In this document: piece by piece, positions 44,441 through 57,069 of the stretch
Layout of the letters: every line of letters begins with the position of its first letter
Numbering within the stretch: the first letter of the stretch is position 1
Assembly: GCF_019112545.1 (NCBI RefSeq)
Contig: NW_025064884.1
Coordinates: 478,805 to 542,804 of the forward strand
From: Guyanagaster necrorhizus
Taxonomy: Eukaryota; Basidiomycota; Agaricomycetes; Agaricales; Physalacriaceae
Length of the DNA stretch: 64,000 bases
Direction: 5' to 3'
Translations under genes and position numbers: made by a program
The notes under the pieces: model-generated
The model's input: the letters and a program-made list of their open reading frames with translations, nothing else
The model's database searches: none
What the model was told of the DNA's origin: nothing

Positions 44441-44661
44441 TGTTGGAATCTGTGAGAGAATTTGAGCAATCCAGCATTCCAGCATGCTGAGTAAGGAAAG
44501 AATCCAAAGGGAATTGAAGGAATTATGTAGAAACTACTAGAAAAGGAGTAGTCTTGTATAAATATGAGAAGTCAATGGGAAACTCCTCAGGAGTTTGTAA
44601 CCCAAAGACTAAAGATCTTACAAGCATATACTCTGGATACAGTCCAAATCTCAACATCAGC
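44436..44661. mobile_element. Solo Copia-type LTR
   Basis: LTR 44441-44656 (216 bp) begins TGTTGGAAT and ends CTCAACA, with identical 5-bp flanks TCAGC (44436-44440 and 44657-44661). Its length, ends and segments (CCAGCAT, ATGCTGAG, TATAAATATGAG) match the 217-bp LTRs at 39.4 and 40.2 kb, but the sequence is clearly diverged. A clean solo LTR made by intra-element recombination. Confidence 0.75.
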
Positions 44662-44984
44662 CACAGAGAAACCTGCTGTTGTATCTCTCTACAAAGTGCT
44701 CTAGTTTGTCTCTATTTTCTTCTAAAGCCTACACACTCTTCTAATCTCCTGGCTCATTTTTATCTGCCTCCATCTACTCTCTATTTTCATTATGACTTGT
44801 CTTTACCTTATCCTGTACTTATATGGCTTGACCTTAACTCTGAATACTGTCAGATGATAACCAAACAATCACAAATGCAATGCACTGCAACAGCTGAGGG
44901 TCTGACACTAACTGAAGATAAAGCAGAAGGATGAAAATAATGATGTTTGAGATGATGATAAGGAGAGAGAGGTTATTAGACCTG

Positions 44985-47768
44985 CTCAGCATGTGATTTA
45001 AGCACATGATAAACTAGCATTGTATCAGGTTCATACAGTCATGCTAGAGTCTATTTTGCATACTCAAGATGTGTGCTTTAAGGCCAGTGCAAGTTAGGCC
45101 TGAGAGAGAGAGTGATATGAATAAACTTTAGCTCAAAGCTAGTCTACTACAGTGAGAGCTATGCTACTTATATATGTTTTTAGGATGTGATAAATATAGT
45201 CCTACTTATTGTGTCCTTTTGTAGTATAGTATTATAGAATGTGGTTGTTGTGTATGAAACAATAAATATCATCTGTTGTTCAGGTGTCTGTCACATGCTG
45301 TAGCATAATGGCATAAGTCATCTGGTATAGTCATAGTAATTGGCTCTGATCAGCAAGTGGCTGATAAGATAAATAATAAGCATCTGTGATAAGATAAGAT
45401 ATAAAAAAATTATAACATTACTCTTTTGTTAAGACCATCATTCCAATGATGATATTAAGGGGAGATGGAGTTATAATGGTCATAGTAGGTGGTGATGATG
45501 TTATCAGCAGCTATATGTTTTCCATTTATCTATTTGTTGGACTCTGGTCTATATCTCTTTCACTTAACAAGGTAGTCTGTAGTTGTAGCATGGCCAGTCT
45601 CATAGCATTTATGAATGGAGTGGAGATGATGATTTAGAATAGTTTCTACCTCATAATATTTCTCTTTATTAATGAGATCTATCATGATTTTTGCCTCTAA
45701 ATCATGATCTGCTGATGCTTATCAATCTTGACCTCAGGTTGATTTTACAAAAGGATGATGAAGACATGATGACACTATAGCTATGCTTTATTCATCAATG
45801 CACAATAAACAGTAGAGAACAGCATGACAACCATCATCATTCTATATCTTTATCATAATAAAAACTGCAGTATATGGAAGACTTACTATAGCAATGGTAC
45901 AGCAGAGTAACAATAATAAACAAAAGCAAGAGCACAGTCATTGTTACACCAAACAATAAGTAGAAGGCATGGAAAGCAGATAATAGTCACCTGTAGAGTA
46001 TAAGTTTTTTTAGACAGTATTTAAAGGTAGAAGTATATCCTGATATACTCTAGTCTTAAGCTAAGGTTTAATACATCTACTAAACTCTCTGACTACTTAG
46101 TGCAAGTACTCTTGCCCAACACAGCAGACTATTTCTATCAGCCACACCCTCTTATTCCCTTTCATGAAATCCTTATTGCCTATCTCATCATTCTCATCAT
46201 ACTATTATACCAAAACCAAATTCAGACTCAGAATCCAGACTTAGACTTTGGCAGAAGCAGTGCTAGATATTTGTGAGTGTTTAATAGAAACCTAACAAGA
46301 TCAGACAGAGATGAAGGTGGCTATTCTTGATTTGAGAAGGCAGGAGTATGATAGAGAGAGGGAAGTGTTTTATTGAAGATCAGATGAATCTTTTAGAATA
46401 TCAGTAGCATGAGTCAATAGGCAGAGATGCTGATCTTTGCAATGATGACAAAGAGACCTATTTGCTTGTCAGAAAGCTTCTTCTTTGGTTGTAGCAGATA
46501 GAGATTTGTGGTGTTGATCCAAATTCAGTCTCTGATGTTGTAATTGGCTGTTTGGCATTGATGTGTATTATACTACTTTTTCATGGCTGTGGCAGCTTTT
46601 TTCAGGACAGCCTTGGTTTCATCATAAACTTTGAACATGTATTAGATAAAGTCTATAGAGGCTAGAGTTAAAGCTAAGTGATAGGAGGTCTCAACTATGT
46701 GAGAATATCATTTATAATTGATAAAGAAAGGGAATTTTCTTATTGTAGAGTGAGTACAATTATTGTGTTGGAAGATTGCTAGTGCCAGCCACTTGACTCA
46801 GTCATCTTGTCAATAATTAATAAATATCTGGAGATACTTCTTGATTTCTTGGTTGGTGTATTCTGTTTATTTATCTGTCTGTGAATAGTATTTGGTGGAG
46901 GCATTACTCTAGATTTACAGAAGATGATATAGATCTGTCATAAACTTTGATACAAATTGCAGTCCTCTGTCTGAGATAATGACTTGTAGCATACTATACC
47001 ATGCATATACTTCATCTTGCAGGATTTTTGCTCATCTTTCCAAAGATAGCTTTGTGAAGCAGACAACAGAGATTATCACTTTCAAAAATCTATTGACTAT
47101 TACTAAGATAGCATCATATCTCTGATATTCTGATAGCTCAGTGATCATATTCACTGATATATATATTCATAGTTCTTTTGGTATTTCATTTGTATGTAAT
47201 GGAGCTGCCTTGATCTAGGTATTGCTTTTAGTATGCTGGCAAGTTTTGCATGTCTTGATATACTTTTCTATATCCCTTTTTAGTTTTGGCCACCAGTATT
47301 CATGTAGGATGAGTTTCATGGTTTTTGATATGCCTGGGTGTCCTGCCATGATGTGGTTATAGAAGCAGGCAATAAGCTCTCTCTGAAGAGCTTGATCTCA
47401 GAGTATATAGATGTGATTGTCATAATAGATGAGATTATCTTTCTTGGTCATTTCTCAGCTATGGTTGATTGATGAGGCCACTTTCTGATCCCACAATGCT
47501 ATATGTCTGGTGGCACTCTTAATATGCTCATGTGCCTCTTTTTCTATTGGCAAGATCATTACTCTGAAGTGCTTCACCTTCAGAACTACTATTTCTTCAT
47601 TATCATCCTTTCTTTGATTATGATTAGTATACTGGCTGAGTAAATCTATTTTTTTGTTGGTGGTCTCTATCTTATATTGTAATAAGAAGTCATACTTGGC
47701 CAGTTTGATGACCCACTATGCTTGACACTGATTCAGTTTTTGAGGAAGTCATAAATACTGGAGGTTCT
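44985..47768 (-). mobile_element. Gypsy element Q, heavily decayed, minus strand, hit by two solo LTRs
   Basis: 3' LTR about 44985-45417 (ends ATTATAACA in + orientation; contains AATAAACTTTAGCTCAAAGCT shared with LTRs A-C), then TTACTCTTTTGTTAAGACCATCATTCC, the same post-LTR string as in A-C. Sequence matching the chromodomain/integrase 3' region runs to 45679, is interrupted by the solo LTR 45680-46297, and resumes at 46303 (GGTGGCTATTCTTGATTTG). The reverse complement of 46480-47760 follows the integrase, zinc-finger and RNase H order of element A. Essentially no CpG and no open frames. It continues after the GTTCT-flanked solo LTR at 48312 for a short distance. Confidence 0.75.
45675..46302 (+). 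mobile_element. Solo LTR, family 2 (same family as the LTR of element P)
   Basis: LTR 45680-46297 (618 bp) begins TATCATGATTTTTGCC (TG changed to TA) and ends CCTAACA, flanked by AGATC at 45675-45679 and 46298-46302. Joining the flanks restores the host Gypsy Q sequence (compare GATGAGGTCTGATAG of element A near 56467). Roughly 80-85% similar by eye to 49699-50270. Confidence 0.8.
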
Positions 47769-48311
47769 TATTATAATTTTTCCTATTTTCTTTTCTTTTT
47801 CCTTAATTTATTCAGGAATTGACCTCTATTTTTGCTTAGTCAGAGCACCTAGACCAGTGCTTAAGATCACAGGAGAGCTTAGTCAGCATTCTGATTCAGA
47901 TCCTACTGCACTGCTGTAAAGCTGTACAATAGCAGAATCTTGTTTTGTCCTTGTGCAGCAGTAACAGCAGATAAACAGCAGCAGCAGCAGCAGCTCAACA
48001 GCAGACAATACCCTTTTGTTTCTGTGCAGCAGTAACAGCAGTAATAGCATGATGACAGACAATACTCTTTGTAGATAGTTTATCTTTAGAATGATAACAA
48101 ATTAGTATATAAGTAGTATAGCTCTCACTGTAGTAACTCCAGCTTCAAGCTAAAGTTTATTCTTCACCATCTCATCTTGAGTGACTTGCAATCACCTTGA
48201 CAACACAGCACCAACAATGCATCAGTGAACTTGATCATTTTACCCAAAGTGCAAGGTAGTGGTCATTTATCATATGTTATTAGTCATGTGAAATTTGGGC
48301 TTAACAGTTCT
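47764..48311 (+). mobile_element. Solo Gypsy LTR, plus orientation, inside element Q
   Basis: LTR 47769-48306 (538 bp) begins TATTATAATTTTTCC (TG changed to TA) and ends GGGCTTAACA, the inverse of LTRs A, B and C. Identical flanks GTTCT at 47764-47768 and 48307-48311. Contains a CAG-rich block at about 47956-47995. Both sides read as one Gypsy pol stretch when joined (GGAGGTTCTAGTGGTCTGTT). Confidence 0.8.
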
Positions 48312-49417
48312 AGTGGTCTGTTGATGGACCAGAAGTTGTTTTACTAGAATCTCTGTGGGCAGAAAATACAAAACTTATATTGGTAAGTGAAACCAAGGCA
48401 CAGAATTTGAAGGCTGATCCAAGCAAGTCTAGTCATATATCTCTATATGGTGACTAATCTCCAAGAGATAGCTACAGAGGTATAAGACTCTGAATTGTGT
48501 ACTGCAACTCATGGTATGTATATGAACTTTTCTATAATGAAATGTCATATATGAATCTGGATACTGAGTGATGCAATCTATATACAGCATGAACTTTTAA
48601 TGTTGGAATCCTATATGTGATTCTGATAAGATCTAAGAAAAATCATTAGTGTTGTTTTTCTGAATAAGAATAATGAGTTATAGTGTTTGAAGTTTAAAGA
48701 TGTAGAATACTATCTACAGTTACTCTTTAAGGTCTTTTGTTAAGTCTAAAAGGTGTGAGGATGACATACAAGAGCAGTAGATCCCTTCTGTGTTTTTAGA
48801 AATGAAGCAAGATAAGTCAATATTTTATGAATTAATAAGTTCACTAGGATTGTATGCCAGCCTTCAGGTAGAGTGCAAGATTGTCAAGATGCTATAGTAC
48901 TCTCAGTCAAATAGTGTTGACTTATATATAGTCTGTGTAACTGATTCTATTAGAGAGTGTGTTATACAGGTATACAGTTTAGTATGGATGTTGAATGATC
49001 TCAGTATGATTTCTCTGTCAGGTGTTCTCTCTTTCTCTTCTGTATAGTACACTATTTATACTATCACTTTATTAATACTAAGTATGCTATATTTAAACAG
49101 CCTTTGTAACTGTTGTACTAAGCTTAGTGAGTGTAGTGAACTTTTTATTATATGAAGCCTTTAAGACTGAGACTAGTAGTAAACATAGTGTATTTAAAAG
49201 TTCATATAGCCAATAGCATAGTAGTCCTTCTAATACTCTTTACAAATACTTAATCACTCATATGGTTAGTCCTCTGTGGCCTACTAGTCTTCTATATACT
49301 AGCTGTGAAGAGCTTAAATATCTGCAGCCAGCCTTATATACATGTTATAATAGATCTGATAGGCTGTCTTAGAGTGCTACATGTATACTAATAATGACAT
49401 ATGTCTGATCAGATATC
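48312..49417. other. AT-rich decayed repeat of unknown identity
   Basis: The first tens of bases continue element Q. The rest (about 1 kb) is AT-rich, CpG-free, full of stops in all frames, and I could not align it to the other elements here. Probably an older transposon. Confidence 0.35.
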
Positions 49418-49698
49418 TGTTATGAATTTTTTTATTTTTTTATTCTTTATCTTATCTTATCAAGGTGTCTATCTTATCATAGATGCTTATTGACAAGCAT
49501 GAGACAATTACTCAATCACAATAGGCAGACCATACTATTGTTCTCTGATATATAGTACTATATCTCACCTATAGACAACACCATATTATGTTGCTCTTGA
49601 CAACCAGACACCATAGTATTATAATATAAGAACACACAATTAGTAGGAACTATATTTAACTTTTTCAGAAATATATATATAAGTAGAATAGCTCTTAC
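49418..49698 (+). mobile_element. Truncated Gypsy LTR (plus orientation)
   Basis: Begins TGTTATGAATTTTTTTA and shares CTTATCTTATCA...GATGCTTATT and TATATAAGTAG.ATAGCTCT with the reverse of the element Q LTR. It is cut at 49698, exactly where the TGTCATG end of the family-2 LTR starts, so it was the insertion target of element P. Confidence 0.6.
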
Positions 49699-52600
49699 TG
49701 TCATGATTTTTGCCTCTAAATTATGACCTACTAATGCTTGATGATGAAGACATGATGACACCATGACTACATCTTATTCATCAATGCACAATAAGATGAT
49801 AAGAAACAATATGGTAACTATTGCTATTCTATATCTTGAACATAATGAGAACTGTGACATATGGAAAACTCATCATAGTGATAGTACAGCAGAGTAACAA
49901 TACTAAACAAAAGCAAGGGCACAGTCATTATTATTTCAGACAATGAGCAGAGAGTATAAAAAGCAGGCAATAGTCACCTATAGGACATAGGGTTTTTTAG
50001 ACAGTATATAAGGCAGTAGTATACACTGATGTACCCCAGTCTTGAGCTAAGGTTTAATACATCTACTACACTCTGACTACCTGGTGTGAATACTCTTGCC
50101 ACAATAGCAGACTATATCTATCAGCTACAACTCTCCACTTCTCTCTATAAAATTCTTATAGCTTATCTCATCATACTTCTATATCAAAATCAGACTCAGA
50201 CTCAGCATTTAGAATTAGACTCTGGCAGAAGCAGTGCTAGAGATTGGTGAATATTAGTAAAAGTCTAACAATTAGCTTAAGACTTCACACACTCTGGTCT
50301 GATGGCACTTTGCTTAGAACTAGCATATGAAACTCACACTCAGAAACATTATCATCATCTCTATTGCAGACACTTGCCTGTTCATTACAGTAACAGAAAT
50401 TATCAGAAATTATATTATATGGTTACTAAAAGAACAAAGAAGAAGAGAACTGGAGGAGTGGCAGAACTGGCAAAGAGTGGATTTCTTTTGTTGAGCCCTC
50501 CAATCAGCACCTCACATATTCCTGAGTCAGGAGAGCATCATCATCTAGCCATTGGCCTCAGAACCCCCAAACACCAGCAGCATGAATTACATCATCTGAT
50601 CTCTAGAATCTAGAAGTGTACAAAGTGTAAGAGAAGAATTTGAATCCTCCTCTCTTATTATTCAACTGGCCATCTCTGATAAGAAAGAGTCAGTATAAGG
50701 AGATGATGGCCAGCCCATCCTAAAGCCTCTTGATCCAAGAGCAGGATATCAGTCAGATCATTCTTGAAGTCAATGCATACAGCCTTAGAGAGAGTGAGCC
50801 TCAGTCCACTGAATCAGAAACAGTAGACCTATATGAGCTGGATAGAGGATATGAATATATTCTCAACTGGTGAATCTATGTGGCAGAAGAATCTGCCCAG
50901 ACACTACCAGCAGCTCAGAGAGCAGCAGAAGCAGACACCTATTAGTTAAGCATTAGTGAAGAACTCCAATACCTTGCACTGCCAGAACACACCAGAGATC
51001 TAGTGGACAGAGCATGAGCAGAGACTAGAGTAGCTGAAGTAGTACAGAATGCCAAGAGATGCTAGGAGCCCCTATTTTCTTCCTTTTACCATGTGTCTGA
51101 ATAACCACCATCAGGAGAAAGTAGCCTAAGCAGTTGGGGAAGCTGAAACTCTTTCTGACAGACTCCTTAGCAAGTCTCAGCTGCACTCATTTATTTATTT
51201 GCCAGAGCAGAACCTGAGGATGCCAGACCCCTGGCTTTATTAGCACTCTCTAGTAAAGAAAAAGAAAGGAAAGAGTTGGCAGTACTATTTTCCCTGTCTC
51301 TGAAGACCCACTGGATCATCTTTGGTATGACTGGAGGCTACAGTCCTTGCTTAGGCCCAAAAAGCCAGCTCTACCACCAACACCACTGCCACTGCCATCC
51401 AACACTCCATCTCTATGAGAGCTCAAAACCATGAAGCCCTGAGGAAATTTAAAGCTGACTATAATCTAGAAGCTAGTACTATTCAAAGGAGAAAGCCTGA
51501 ACTTGAAATGCTTTTTCCAACAATGTGAGACTTATTTTGAGATGTATAGCATCTACTTTTTCATGAGCTCCACTGGGTTTGGCCCTCACTAAGTAATATT
51601 CTGTACAACTCAATTTAAAGGTGCTATACAAGAATGGTGAAGCTTGTAAGAACAGTACTTTTATGATCCAACTACAGGACAGTGGAGATATCTCTCCTAC
51701 CCATGATTTAAAGAAGCTGTACAATGACAATTCAAGCTAGATGCAGAACAAAAGGTTCATGCAGCCAAGTGGCAGGCTTTACAACAGGCCAACTTCACTA
51801 ATGACAAAAAATTCTTTCAAGAATTTGAAGAGTTAGCATATCAGGCTGAGAAGATGCATGATCACAAAGCTATATTGGAGTAGATCAAGAATGTGGTCTG
51901 ACTCAATCTTCATAAAACTATTGCTCATAGGGACAATGATTTTTCCTTCACTTATAATGAGTGGAAAAAAAGGATTTTGTGGATGGACTATAATTATTGA
52001 GTCAACACTCTTAGTCATAGAGAAGTGAAAGCCACTACAAGTGGAGGAAAGGCTGTTGTCAGTGGGTTGGCTCCAAAAGAAATAACTATGAGTGATAAGA
52101 GGACAAAGAATAAAACTGTGTATAGCAGTTAGGGGCAGCCAATGGATATTGATGCATTCTGAAGGAAAGGAAAGTGCTTTAATTATGGAGAGAAGGAGCA
52201 CTTATCTTGTGTCTGTCTAAAACCTCACAAGCCTCAGTCTCAAATATTTGCCTTAAATGCTGCATCAAGCAGTTAACCTTCTGCCTCACACAATATTCAG
52301 GAAATGAAATTCTCAGATAAAGAATGAAAGCAGCTAAGTCAGATATACCAAAAAGACATAGCTGGATGAAAATCTCAGAAGGAACTGGACTAAGCTATTG
52401 AGAAGGAGAAGTGAAAGGAGAGAGGAACTGAATCTTAAGAGGATTTTGGCAAGTAACCTCTTGATGCATATGTAGGTGGGTTTTCAACATTTTTTTGACT
52501 AAAGAAGATGATACTAAAATAGTGCATTTCAAACCAGACATTATATCTATCAGTACTAAGACATTCTCTATAGGAACTAGTAATAAATATTCACTGCTCA

Positions 52601-55400
52601 AAAAAGAAAAAAGTATGCAAAAAAACTCAAATGCTCTCAAGAGCTGAATTAGACAAGCAATGCCTCATAAGATGCATTTTATTATTCCACCAAGAACTGA
52701 AGAAAAAGTACAGGAAAAAGCAGAATCTAAACTATATATTATCATCAGAATTAAGGATAGAACCAGCTATTCAGTGTGAAGCCCCCATAGGGAAGTCCCA
52801 GCCTGAGCAGACAGTGGAGTACTCAAGGAAAGAGCACTCTGAACCAAAGACAGTAATAGGATGGAGGAAGTCAGACACAGCTGCCTGAGTATTATAGGCC
52901 ATAAAAGAATCTCTAAACCTGATAGCTTTAGTCATGCTGAAAGGATGGATACACCTGAAATAGCAGGCTAAAGCTGATCAGAATCTGATCAATATACTCT
53001 AAAGTATAAGAGAAGATAAAGCATTGTGGGCACTAGAAGAAGTATGACAAGGGAAAAAGTATATACAAAGAGGAAAGAGTGGAGACAAAACTGTCCTCTG
53101 AATCCAACTAGAGACACTGAACACCCATCAAGTGATGAGCACTGAAGCCTTATTGGACAGTGAGTGCATAGAAAGTTTCATAGATAAAGACTTTATCCAA
53201 TGGAATAGATTCAATATCTAAAAAATATCTAGACTCATTCTAGTATGTAATATAGATAGAACTCTTAATAATGGAGAGTCTATATTAGAGTACTATGAAC
53301 TATGAATAATCACTGAAAATAGGCATGTCAAGTGAATAGACTTTGCTGTAACTCATCTTCACAATCAAGAAGTGTTTCTAGGACATGATTGGCTTTGGAA
53401 GCATAGCCTATGGATAGATTAGAAGGAAGGAGAAGTTGTTTTTGATGGATGCATCTGTGTCAGAAGACAGAGAGTCCACTCAGACTAAGATGAATCAGAA
53501 GAAATGATATGGCAGAAAATAAAAGAGAGAAATTGACTCTTAATGGTAGACCCTCAATCAGCCATAGAGATCTATGCAGCTGACACTACTTCAAATGAGT
53601 TAGCTGCTAAAGCATATGCAGAAAAACCCAAGAAGTCCTTTGAAGAGATGGTTCCCAGATAGTACAGAGACTTTATTGATGTACTCAGCAAGAAAAACTT
53701 TGATGAACTACCATCAAGAAAACCATGGGATCATGCTATTGAACTGATACCAGGAGCAAACACTAATCTGAACTGCAAGGTGTATCCACTAGAAAGAGCT
53801 AAATAAGAAGAGTTAGACAAATTCCTGAATGAAAATCTAACTAGCAGAAGAATCCAAGTATCCAAGTCTTCTATGGCCTCTCCTTTGTTTTTCATAAAAA
53901 AGAAGGATGAGAAGTTGTGACCAGTTTAGGATTATCAAAAACTTAATGATCTTACCATCAAAAATTGGTATCCACTTCTATTAATTTCTAAGTTCATAGA
54001 TAAACTATCAAGAGTCATGATACTTCACCAAACTGAATGTCCAGTGGAGATATAATAATATCTGAATCAAAGAAGGAGATAAATGGAAAGCTGCATTTCA
54101 AACCAACCAAGGACTGTTTGAGCCACTAGTGATGTTCTTTGGACTCACCAACTCTCTAGCAATATTTCAGACTATAATAAATGATGTTTTTCGAGACCTT
54201 ATCATGCAAAGGAAGGTCACCATTTATCTGGATGATATAATGATTTTCTCAAAGACCCTTAAAGAGCATCAAGCTGTAATATGATAGATGCTACAAATTC
54301 TTCAAAAAAACAAATTATATCTAAAACCAGAAAAATGCAAGTTTGAAACCCTGAAAACAGAATATCTAGAACTCATTATCACTGAAGAAAGACTATGAAT
54401 GGATTCCATAAAGACAGCAAAAGTATAGGAGTGGCTTACACTAGTCAAGAAGAAGGAACTGCAATTCTTTTTAGGATTTGCCAACTTCTATTGACAATTT
54501 ATAGAAGGATATAGCTGAGTGGCCTTGCCACTAACTAAGCTTACTGAAAAGGCAGAGTGGAAGTGGGAAGAAGCCCAAGAACAGACATTTCAAGAAATCA
54601 AGCACCATATTTGTTCAGATCTCATCCTGGCCATTATTATTGATGATGGAAGGTTTAAGATCAAAACAGATGCATCTGAAGGAGCTCTATGAGTCATTCT
54701 CAGCTAAGAACAGAAGGGACAGTAGAAACCAATTGTATATCTGTCAAAAGCACTCTCTGTCACAGAATGAAATTATGAAATCTATAACAAGAAGTTGCTT
54801 GCAATAATGACAGCCTTGGATGAATGGCATCATTATTTGATGAGAGCCAAGTATGATTTTGAAATATAGACTGATCACCAAAACCTCCAGTATTTCAAAA
54901 AACCACAAAAACTGAATCAACAACAAACATGATAGGTAACCAAATTGACTGAATATCACTTTAGTCTCCATCATAAACCAGGTGCTGCTAACAGAAAGGC
55001 AGACCTACTCAGCCAAAAGGCAGACTATGACTAAGAAGGAAAGGATAATGAAAAAATAATAGTACTCAAGCTAAAAATATTCTATACAAATGCCATGATC
55101 TTTTTGACTGCTCCTGAAATCTTGAAGAAGATGTAGAGAGAAAAGAAATTCACAAAGAATTCAGTATAGTTGGCTATTGACAATGAAGAGGAAGGATGGA
55201 CTCTATTTCTACAACTGATTATACATTCCAGCAAGCAAGAAGCTACAGGAGAAAATCATAGCCACCTGCTATGACCACTCAACAGCAGAACACCCAGGGA
55301 TTGCAAAAACACAGAAGCTGATCACCTGAAACTATTGGTGGTCTAACCTTCAAAAATAAGTAGAAGTCTATGTCAAAGAGTGTGAAACATACTAAAAGAC
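49699..55400 (+). mobile_element. Gypsy element P, plus strand, truncated by element A
   Basis: 5' LTR 49699-50270 (572 bp, TGTCATG...TCTAACA, family 2). A gag-like region follows (about 50300-52270) with knuckle CFNYGEKEHLSCVC (about 52174-52215; one Cys changed to Tyr). A protease-like segment VFLGHDWLW is near 53370, then RT and RNase H (53650-55020) with [60 protein letters not shown] and NYEIYNKKLLAIMTALDEWH, and the integrase zinc-finger start near 55240-55395. Stops such as TAG and TGA replace Trp, Gln and Arg codons throughout. CpG is nearly absent. At 55400 it breaks in the integrase CxxC region at the LTR of element A. Confidence 0.8.
53650..55020 (+). pseudogene. Reverse transcriptase/RNase H of Gypsy element P
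   Basis: RT palm signature YLDD at about 54218-54230 in [11 protein letters not shown], thumb LGFANFY, RNase H segment with KTDASEGAL and the connection HHYLMRAKYDFEI. Many in-frame stops, most explicable as C-to-T or G-to-A changes of CGA, CAG, CAA or TGG codons. Confidence 0.8.
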
Positions 55401-55919
55401 TGTTAAGCCCAAACTCCATGTGACTATTAACACATGATAAACAGTTCAGAACCTTGCACTTCAGGTTAGACTGACTGAGTTCACTGATGTGTTAACAGAG
55501 GTGTGTGGTCAAGGTATTTGTAAGTCGCTTGAGATAGAATGGTAGAGAATAAACTTTAGCTCAAAGCTGGGGTATTACAGTGAGAGCTACACTACTTAAA
55601 TACTGTTCTGTTATCAGACTATTAATAAATATTCACAAAAGATATTGTCTGCTGTAAAGCCATTACCCTCTGCTGTTGCCAGGCTCTCCACAAAAGCTGT
55701 TGTCCTGCTGTTGTGCTGTTGTTGTTGCATTGCATTTGAGAGATAAAAGAAGTAGTGTCTCTCCTTGTGCAGTACACAGCTGTGATAAGACAATGACTGA
55801 CTGGGTTGCTGAGCTAAGCATTCCCATAGTCCTAAGTGTTGGTCTAAGCACCCTGACTAAGCAGAGATAGAGGTTATTTCCAAAGGAAAAAAGAAAAGAA
55901 AATAGAAAAAATTATAACA
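55401..55919 (-). repeat. LTR A (3' LTR of element A)
   Basis: Inserted in element P after AAGAC (55396-55400). Contains AATAAACTTTAGCTCAAAGCT, a TACTTAAATACTG promoter-like core, and CTGTTG-rich repeats at about 55668-55730. Confidence 0.85.
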
Positions 55920-55956
55920 TTACCTTCTCCTTAAGACTATCATTCCGATGGTTAAG

Positions 55957-56391
55957 TTAGGATAAGTCATCCCAGCCAGGCACAGTGTCAGTATCTCCAT
56001 CCTTGTTGGAGATTGCTCTTTGCTGTATGTCCCCTGGCATTAATTTCACAGATGGCAGATGCCTTAATCCTGTCAGTTGCATCATTTCTGGCTTGTCTGT
56101 CACAGCATCAGCCTCTCCATCCTCTCTAACATGCCCTCTGCTGACCTCAGGTGGCCAATCTGCTAGACCCATCATAGGTTGTATTTGCAGATTCATAAAG
56201 ACATTGACCATAGGTTGATGTATTTTCTCAGAGATAATATTGAATATGATCCCCTTTGCATCAATCTTATTGATTCTGTGTTTGTAGTCCCAAATTGCTT
56301 CTTCCACATTCATATACTTTTTGTTGACCCATTGGTTTGATTCTGGCCCATAGCCTTTCCAGCTGACTAGATAGTCAACAGTTGTTTTCAT
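55957..56391 (-). pseudogene. Chromodomain end of the element A polyprotein
   Basis: Open for 144 codons: TVDYLVSWKGYGPESNQWVN plus a poorly conserved acidic tail. A stop separates it from the upstream integrase frame (EIDEVLNHKT, then stop). Confidence 0.8.
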
Positions 56392-56415
56392 GCTTCCACC
56401 TCATGCTCTAACTTT

Positions 56416-57069
56416 TTATGTTTTGTGGTTTAGCACCTCATCGATTTCATAATGTTCTTCATCATTGATGAGGTCTGATAGTAGCGGTGGTGGCCATTCC
56501 TGATTTGGAAAGGCAGGAGCGATGTAGGGTGTTAATAATGTTTCATTAAAAACATTATAAACTTTCCAGGTTGTGAGTAGTTGTAATCTGTATGTGGAAT
56601 TGCTGATTTTGGCTATGATTTTAAATGGTTTTATTTGCTTGTCTGCTAGTTTTTGCTTTGGCCTTGGCAGATGGAGATTCATTGTATCCAACCAGACTTT
56701 GTTGTTGGTTGAATATTGGTGTGCTGGATGTTGGTGTTTGTTGTATTGCTTCTTCATCATTGTGGTGGCCCTTTCAAGGGCTGTTTTAGTTTTATCATGG
56801 ATTTTTGCTATTGTTGTTGCAAAGTCCATTGATGCTGGTGTTGTCATATGAATCCATCCTGTTTGCACAACTGATGGGTTCCATCTGTAATTCACAAAGA
56901 ACAGTGTTTTGCCTATTGCTGAGTGAATTCTGTTATTGTGTTGGAATGCTGCAAGTGCTAGCCATTCTATCCAGTCATCCTGTTGATAGCTGATGAAAAG
57001 TCTGAGATACTTTTCAATTTCTTGGTTCACCCATTCCATTTGGCCATCTGTCTGTGGATGATATGCCAT
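56416..57069 (-). pseudogene. Integrase C-terminal region of element A
   Basis: 217 codons open. AYHPQTDGQMEWVNQEIEKY (the third catalytic Glu region), then the GPF/Y-like module IKPFKIIAKISNSTYRLQLL and FNETLLTPYIAPAFPNQEW. The conserved GPF is altered to KPF. Confidence 0.85.

Noticed and set aside
45421..45640. ORF with apolar segment (45446-45637 +) as a host gene
   Set aside because: It falls in the decayed post-LTR region of Gypsy Q and has no domain.
47956..47998. CAG repeat as a separate microsatellite locus
   Set aside because: It lies inside a Gypsy LTR whose relatives carry CTGTTG-rich blocks at the same place, so it is part of the element.
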